In this document: positions 14,626-17,973 of the stretch, piece after piece
Position numbering within the stretch: position 1 is the stretch's first letter
How the letters are laid out: every line of letters starts with the position of its first letter
Assembly (NCBI GenBank): GCA_946481265.1
Contig: CAMLNE010000041.1
Coordinates: 1 to 17,973, forward strand
Direction of reading: 5' to 3'
Origin: an uncultured Panacagrimonas sp.
GTDB lineage: Bacteria > Pseudomonadota > Gammaproteobacteria > Nevskiales > Nevskiaceae
DNA: 17,973 nt
Made by a program: the position numbers and the translations under genes
The notes under the pieces: model-generated
The model's input: only the letters and a program-made list of their open reading frames with translations
Told to the model about the DNA's origin: nothing
The model's database searches: none

Positions 14626-14686
14626 TTGCATACTCCCCCCTTATCAATCCCGCTCATCGAGCGGCAATTCCTCAGGAGAAAGTGTC

Positions 14687-15454
14687 TTGCGTGGACTCAA
14701 GGACAAGGTGGCCCTGGTCACCGGCGCGGCAAGCGGCATCGGTCTGGCCATCGCCAAGCGACTGGCCGAGGAAGGCATGGTCGTCGGCGTGCTCGACATC
14801 AATGCCGAGGCGGCCGCCAAGGCGGTGGCCGAGATCCGGGCTGCCGGCGGCAAGGCCGAGGCGGGCATCTGCGACATCACCGACTACGAAGCCGTGAAGA
14901 CTGCCGTGGCCGACATCGAGGGCCGCATCGGCCCGACCTGGGCGCTGGTGAACAACGCCGGCTGGGACAAGCCGATCCCGTTCCTGAAGACCACGCCGGA
15001 TTTCTGGCAGAAGGTCGTGAGCATCAACTACATGGGGCCGCTGCACATGACCCATGCCGTGGTGCAGGGCATGGCGGCACGCGGCGGCGGCCGCGTCATC
15101 TTCATCGCCTCGGATGCCGGCCGCGTCGGTTCTTCCGGCGAAGTCGTGTACTCGGGCACCAAGGGCGCGACCATCGCCTTTGCCAAGGCGCTGGCTCGCG
15201 AGGTGTCGCGCAAGAACGTCACCCTCAACTGCCTGTGCCCCGGACCGACCAACACGCCGGCGATGGATGCCTTCGTCGGCACCGGCGAGGAAGGCCAGAA
15301 GATCCGCGACGCCATGGTGCGCGGCGTACCGCTGGGCCGCATCGGCGAACCGACCGACTACCCGGGGCTGGTGGCCTTCCTGGCCAGCGACGATGCCGCG
15401 TTCATGACCGGCCAGACCATCAGCGTGTCGGGTGGCCTGACGATGCACGGCTGA
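14687..15454 (+). CDS. SDR oxidoreductase, BadH-like
   Basis: A 255-residue classical short-chain dehydrogenase. TGAASGIG is at 12-19, Asp37 in VLDIN indicates NAD preference, NNAG is at 89-92, and the catalytic residues are Ser142, Tyr155 and Lys159 (YSGTK). The N-terminus RGLKDKVALVTG and the segment NCLCPGPTNTPAM resemble 2-hydroxycyclohexanecarboxyl-CoA dehydrogenase (BadH) and related 3-hydroxyacyl-CoA dehydrogenases, so a hydroxyacyl-CoA or alicyclic alcohol substrate is likely. The start is TTG at 14687, seven bases after AGGAGA; no in-frame ATG or GTG lies earlier within the fold. It is a monocistronic unit: putative operator upstream, rho-independent terminator downstream. Subfamily is judged by eye. 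Confidence 0.92.
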   Translation: MRGLKDKVALVTGAASGIGLAIAKRLAEEGMVVGVLDINAEAAAKAVAEIRAAGGKAEAGICDITDYEAVKTAVADIEGRIGPTWALVNNAGWDKPIPFLKTTPDFWQKVVSINYMGPLHMTHAVVQGMAARGGGRVIFIASDAGRVGSSGEVVYSGTKGATIAFAKALAREVSRKNVTLNCLCPGPTNTPAMDAFVGTGEEGQKIRDAMVRGVPLGRIGEPTDYPGLVAFLASDDAAFMTGQTISVSGGLTMHG

Positions 15455-15479
15455 AGCCCGCCGCATCGGCGTCGGCTGC

Positions 15480-15510
15480 AAGGCCCGGACCGCGCGGTCG
15501 GGGCCTTTTT
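15480..15510 (+). terminator. Rho-independent terminator of the BadH-like SDR
   Basis: AAGGCCC pairs with GGGCCTT, then after one G-G mismatch GACCGC pairs with GCGGTC; the stem ends in TTTTT. It starts 26 bases after the SDR stop codon. This is the only hairpin in the window with a proper T-run. Confidence 0.85.
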
Positions 15511-15530
15511 GCTGGGCAATCCGGATTCCC

Positions 15531-15558
15531 GCGGGGCGACCGCGCAGTGCCGCCCCGC
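15531..15558. terminator. Hairpin after the EmrB-type pump gene, possible weak terminator
   Basis: GCGGGGCG pairs with CGCCCCGC across a 12-base loop, four bases beyond the stop of the leftward MFS gene. No T-run follows on that strand, so its role as a terminator is uncertain. Confidence 0.3.
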
Positions 15559-15562
15559 CGCT

Positions 15563-17116
15563 TCAGTCGCCCGCCGCGACCGTGCCCTTCACCGGGTTGG
15601 GTCGCGGCAGCAGCCAGACCAGCACCAGCATGCCCAGGATCATCCAGCCGGAGATCCAGAACAGGTCGACGGCAGACATCAGATAGGCCTGCGCGACCAG
15701 CTCGCGCGTGACCACCGCGAGCGAGGCGCCGTCGTCCAGGCCCGCGGCGTGGAGCTGCGCGAGGCTGTGCTGCAGGCCGGGATCGAAGGCGCTGCTGGCC
15801 TCGGCCAGGCGCGTCTGGTGCAGGGCCTCGCGACGGTCCCAGTACGTGGTTGTGAGCGAGGTGCCGAAGCTCGCGCCGGTGATGCGCAGGAAGTTCGACA
15901 TGCCGGTGGCGGCCGGAACCTTGTGCACCGGCAGTCCGTCGAGCAGCAGCGTCACCATCGCGATGAAGAAGGTGCCCAGCGCGATGCCCTGGACGATCTG
16001 CGGCAGGGTCAGCACCCACAGGTCGGCCTGCGGGCTGAAGCGCGCGCGCATCAGCGACGACGCCGCGAAGGCGATATAGGCGAGCGTTGCGACCCAGCGT
16101 GCGTCGCCGCGCGACACCCAGCGGCTGGCCAGGGGTGTGATCAGGATGGCGACTATGCCACCCGGCGCGGTGATCAGGCCGGCCCACGTGGCGGTGTATC
16201 CCATCTGGGTCTGCAGCCATAGCGGCATCAGCACCAGCGTTCCGTAGAACATCGCGTAGACGGCAGTCATACCGACGCAACCCAGCGCGAAATTGCGGCT
16301 ATGGAACAGGGTCAGGTCGACGATCGGATGGGCCTCGTTGAGCTCCCAGATCAGCCAGGCGATGAAGCCGACCAGCGCCAGCAGCGCGAGTGCCAGGATG
16401 AAACCGGACCCGAACCAGTCCAGGTCCTTGCCCTTGTCCAGCATGATCTGCAGCGCCCCTACCCACAGCACCGTGAGCAGGATGCCGACGCGATCCACCG
16501 GCAGGCGACGCGTCGGTGTCTCCGAGCGGTGCAGCAGCTTCCAGCAGGTGAAGGCGCAGAACGCTCCGACCGGGATGTTGATGAAGAAGATCCAGGGCCA
16601 GGTCCAGTTGTCCGAGATCCAGCCACCCAGCAGCGGGCCGCAGATCGGCGCGATCAACGTGGTCATGGACCAGATCGCCAGTGCCGCGCTCTTGCGATGC
16701 GGCGGGAAGAGCATCAGCAGCAGGGTCTGCGAGCCCGGGATCATCGGGCCCGACACCGCGCCTTGCAGCACGCGAAACGCCACCAGCGAAGGCAGGCTCC
16801 AAGCCAGGCCGCAGAGCAGCGAGGCGACGGTGAACAGCATCACCGCGACGACGAAGGTGCGCACCACGCCGTAGCGCTGCATCAGCCAGCCAGTCAGGGG
16901 CAGGCAGATGCCGTTGGAGACCGCGAACGAGGTGATGATCCAGGTGCCCTGGTTGGCGGACACGCCGAGGTTGCCGGCGATGGTCGGGATCGAGACGTTG
17001 GCGATGGTGGTATCCAGCACCTGCATGAAGGTGCCCAGCGCCAGCGCCACCGCCCCCAGCGTGCGAAGTCCCGGCGTCAGCTCGATCTGCGCACCCGATG
17101 CCGCGGCCGCGCTCAT
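15563..17116 (-). CDS. emrB: EmrB/QacA-type MFS drug exporter (DHA2, 14 TM)
   Basis: A 517-residue inner-membrane proton antiporter of the DHA2 family. Landmarks are the TM1 motif LDTTIANVSIP (34-44), loop motif GWLMQRYGVVR (76-86), RVLQG (115-119), the antiporter motif C segment APICGPLLGGW (156-166) and WPWIFFINIPVG (173-184), all typical of EmrB. Hydrophobicity supports about 14 membrane spans, with a large periplasmic loop before the last one (roughly 430-480), as in EmrB. ATG at 17116 overlaps the stop of the adaptor gene in ATGA, so EmrA and EmrB are co-translated. Together with an outer-membrane channel not seen here, they would expel hydrophobic toxins, bile salts or fatty acids. The gene name is by family resemblance. 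Confidence 0.94.
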   Translation of the reverse strand: MSAAAASGAQIELTPGLRTLGAVALALGTFMQVLDTTIANVSIPTIAGNLGVSANQGTWIITSFAVSNGICLPLTGWLMQRYGVVRTFVVAVMLFTVASLLCGLAWSLPSLVAFRVLQGAVSGPMIPGSQTLLLMLFPPHRKSAALAIWSMTTLIAPICGPLLGGWISDNWTWPWIFFINIPVGAFCAFTCWKLLHRSETPTRRLPVDRVGILLTVLWVGALQIMLDKGKDLDWFGSGFILALALLALVGFIAWLIWELNEAHPIVDLTLFHSRNFALGCVGMTAVYAMFYGTLVLMPLWLQTQMGYTATWAGLITAPGGIVAILITPLASRWVSRGDARWVATLAYIAFAASSLMRARFSPQADLWVLTLPQIVQGIALGTFFIAMVTLLLDGLPVHKVPAATGMSNFLRITGASFGTSLTTTYWDRREALHQTRLAEASSAFDPGLQHSLAQLHAAGLDDGASLAVVTRELVAQAYLMSAVDLFWISGWMILGMLVLVWLLPRPNPVKGTVAAGD

Positions 17117-17973
17117 GGTGCGGCCGGTCGTCCCGTGCCGCCGCCCGCGCCCGCGTTGGCCACGATGATCCTGGCGATGCGCGCATCGACCGCCGGATCG
17201 GCCGCATCGCTGGCCAGCGCCGCGACGAGGGGCGCCTCGTCCTGCGCCAGCAATGTCCCGGAGCGATCGCGGATGTCCACGCGCACGTCCATCGACAGCC
17301 CGACGCGCAGCGGGTGGCGGCGTACCTCTTCCGCATCCAGCGCGATGCGCACCGGCACCCGCTGCACAATCTTGATCCAGTTGCCGGAGGCGTTCTGCGC
17401 CGGCAGCAGGGCGAATGCCGAGCCGCTGCCTGCGCCCAGGCCCTCAACGCGGCCGTGGAATTCCACCGCGCCGCCGTAGACGTCGGCCTCCAGCGTGACC
17501 GGCTGGCCGACGCGCATCGCCTGCAGCTGCACCTCCTTGAAGTTGGCGTCGACCCATACCTCGGCGAGCGGCACCACCGCCATCAGCGGTGTACCCGGCG
17601 CAATCCGTTGGCCGAGCTGCACCGCCCGCTTGGCGACCACGCCGGAAACCGGCGCAACCAGTCGCGTGCGCTGCAGGGCGAGCGCCGCACTGCGGACGCC
17701 GGCGGCTGCCGCGAGCACCTGCGGATGGGTCCGCACCGTGGTGCCGGCGGTCTGTGCGTCGATCTGGCGCTGACGCTGCCCGGCCGCCGTCAATGCCGCG
17801 CGCAACTGCGTGACCGCGTCGCGCGCATGGCCGATCTCCTCGCCCGACACCGCCCCGTCGGACTCCAGCTCGAGGCGACGTGACAGGTCGCGCTCGGCCT
17901 GATCGAGTGCCGCGCGGCGCTCGGCAACCTCGGCCCGGATCTGTCCGCCCTGTGCGTACATCGCGCGCACCGC
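17113..17973 (-). CDS. emrA: EmrA/HlyD-family periplasmic adaptor, C-terminal part (runs off the right edge)
   Basis: The last 286 residues of a membrane fusion protein; the N-terminal anchor and first half-hairpin are outside the window. Seen in order: a coiled-coil hairpin rich in Ala, Arg, Glu and Gln; the second half of the lipoyl domain (LVAPVSGVVAKRAVQLGQRI with PGTPLMAVVPL); the beta-barrel VWVDANFKEVQLQAMRVGQ; and the EmrA signature LPAQNASGNWIKIVQRVPV. It links the EmrB pump to an outer-membrane channel. Its stop overlaps the pump gene start. The frame is open to the window edge, so any start codon seen inside the window is internal. Confidence 0.93.
   Translation of the reverse strand, partial: AVRAMYAQGGQIRAEVAERRAALDQAERDLSRRLELESDGAVSGEEIGHARDAVTQLRAALTAAGQRQRQIDAQTAGTTVRTHPQVLAAAAGVRSAALALQRTRLVAPVSGVVAKRAVQLGQRIAPGTPLMAVVPLAEVWVDANFKEVQLQAMRVGQPVTLEADVYGGAVEFHGRVEGLGAGSGSAFALLPAQNASGNWIKIVQRVPVRIALDAEEVRRHPLRVGLSMDVRVDIRDRSGTLLAQDEAPLVAALASDAADPAVDARIARIIVANAGAGGGTGRPAAP

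Noticed and set aside
14466..14657. N-terminal extension of the alpha/beta hydrolase to an upstream ATG
   Set aside because: The extra 64 residues look non-protein, lack family similarity and would cover the divergent promoter and palindrome; ATG 14465 has a good ribosome site.

Overview
This is a dense, high-GC (roughly two-thirds G+C) bacterial chromosomal window. Short intergenic gaps, Shine-Dalgarno-led genes, overlapping stop/start codons and an EmrAB-type efflux pair point to a proteobacterium. The mix of P450, wax ester/TAG synthase, several SDRs and CoA-ester enzymes fits lipid- or hydrocarbon-degrading gammaproteobacteria such as Nevskiales/Solimonadaceae. That placement is inference from gene content, not an identification. 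I see no rRNA, tRNA, CRISPR array, phage gene or transposase.

Layout. (1) 1-2718: the N-terminal part of an aldehyde dehydrogenase (-), a PECR-like SDR (-), and a divergent AttH/CrtC-like hypothetical (+). (2) 2852-5759, all (-): a likely operon, in transcription order cytochrome P450, SnoaL-like protein, enoyl-CoA hydratase/isomerase family protein, MAPEG membrane protein. A MarR-type regulator (5824-6420, +) diverges from it. (3) 6421-6719: a 299-bp non-coding gap with three strong hairpins, one REP-like. (4) 6720-14465, all (-): a glycerolipid/neutral-lipid locus, in transcription order alpha/beta hydrolase, PlsB-type acyltransferase, HAD-PlsC fusion, GpsA, then after a 231-bp gap holding a long inverted repeat, WS/DGAT and a monoacylglycerol-lipase-like hydrolase. 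(5) 14687-15454 (+): a BadH-like SDR with a TTG start, followed by the clearest rho-independent terminator in the window. (6) 15563-17973 (-): an EmrB-type MFS pump and the truncated EmrA-type adaptor.

How the genes fit together. Region 4 encodes most of a route from dihydroxyacetone phosphate to neutral lipid: GpsA makes glycerol-3-phosphate, PlsB and the PlsC domain acylate it to phosphatidate, and WS/DGAT could acylate diacylglycerol. Two hydrolases are built into the same locus. Regions 1, 2 and 5 look catabolic, for lipid, alicyclic or terpenoid substrates.

The most notable regulatory signal is a palindrome of the form GTAYGGNNCCRTAC. It occurs in the three gaps upstream of the ALDH, the SDR/AttH pair and the BadH-like SDR, which suggests one regulon controlled by a regulator encoded outside the window. 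I did not find a system that is clearly new. The best leads are this shared operator, the inverted-repeat element in the lipid locus and the active-site substitutions in three enzymes.
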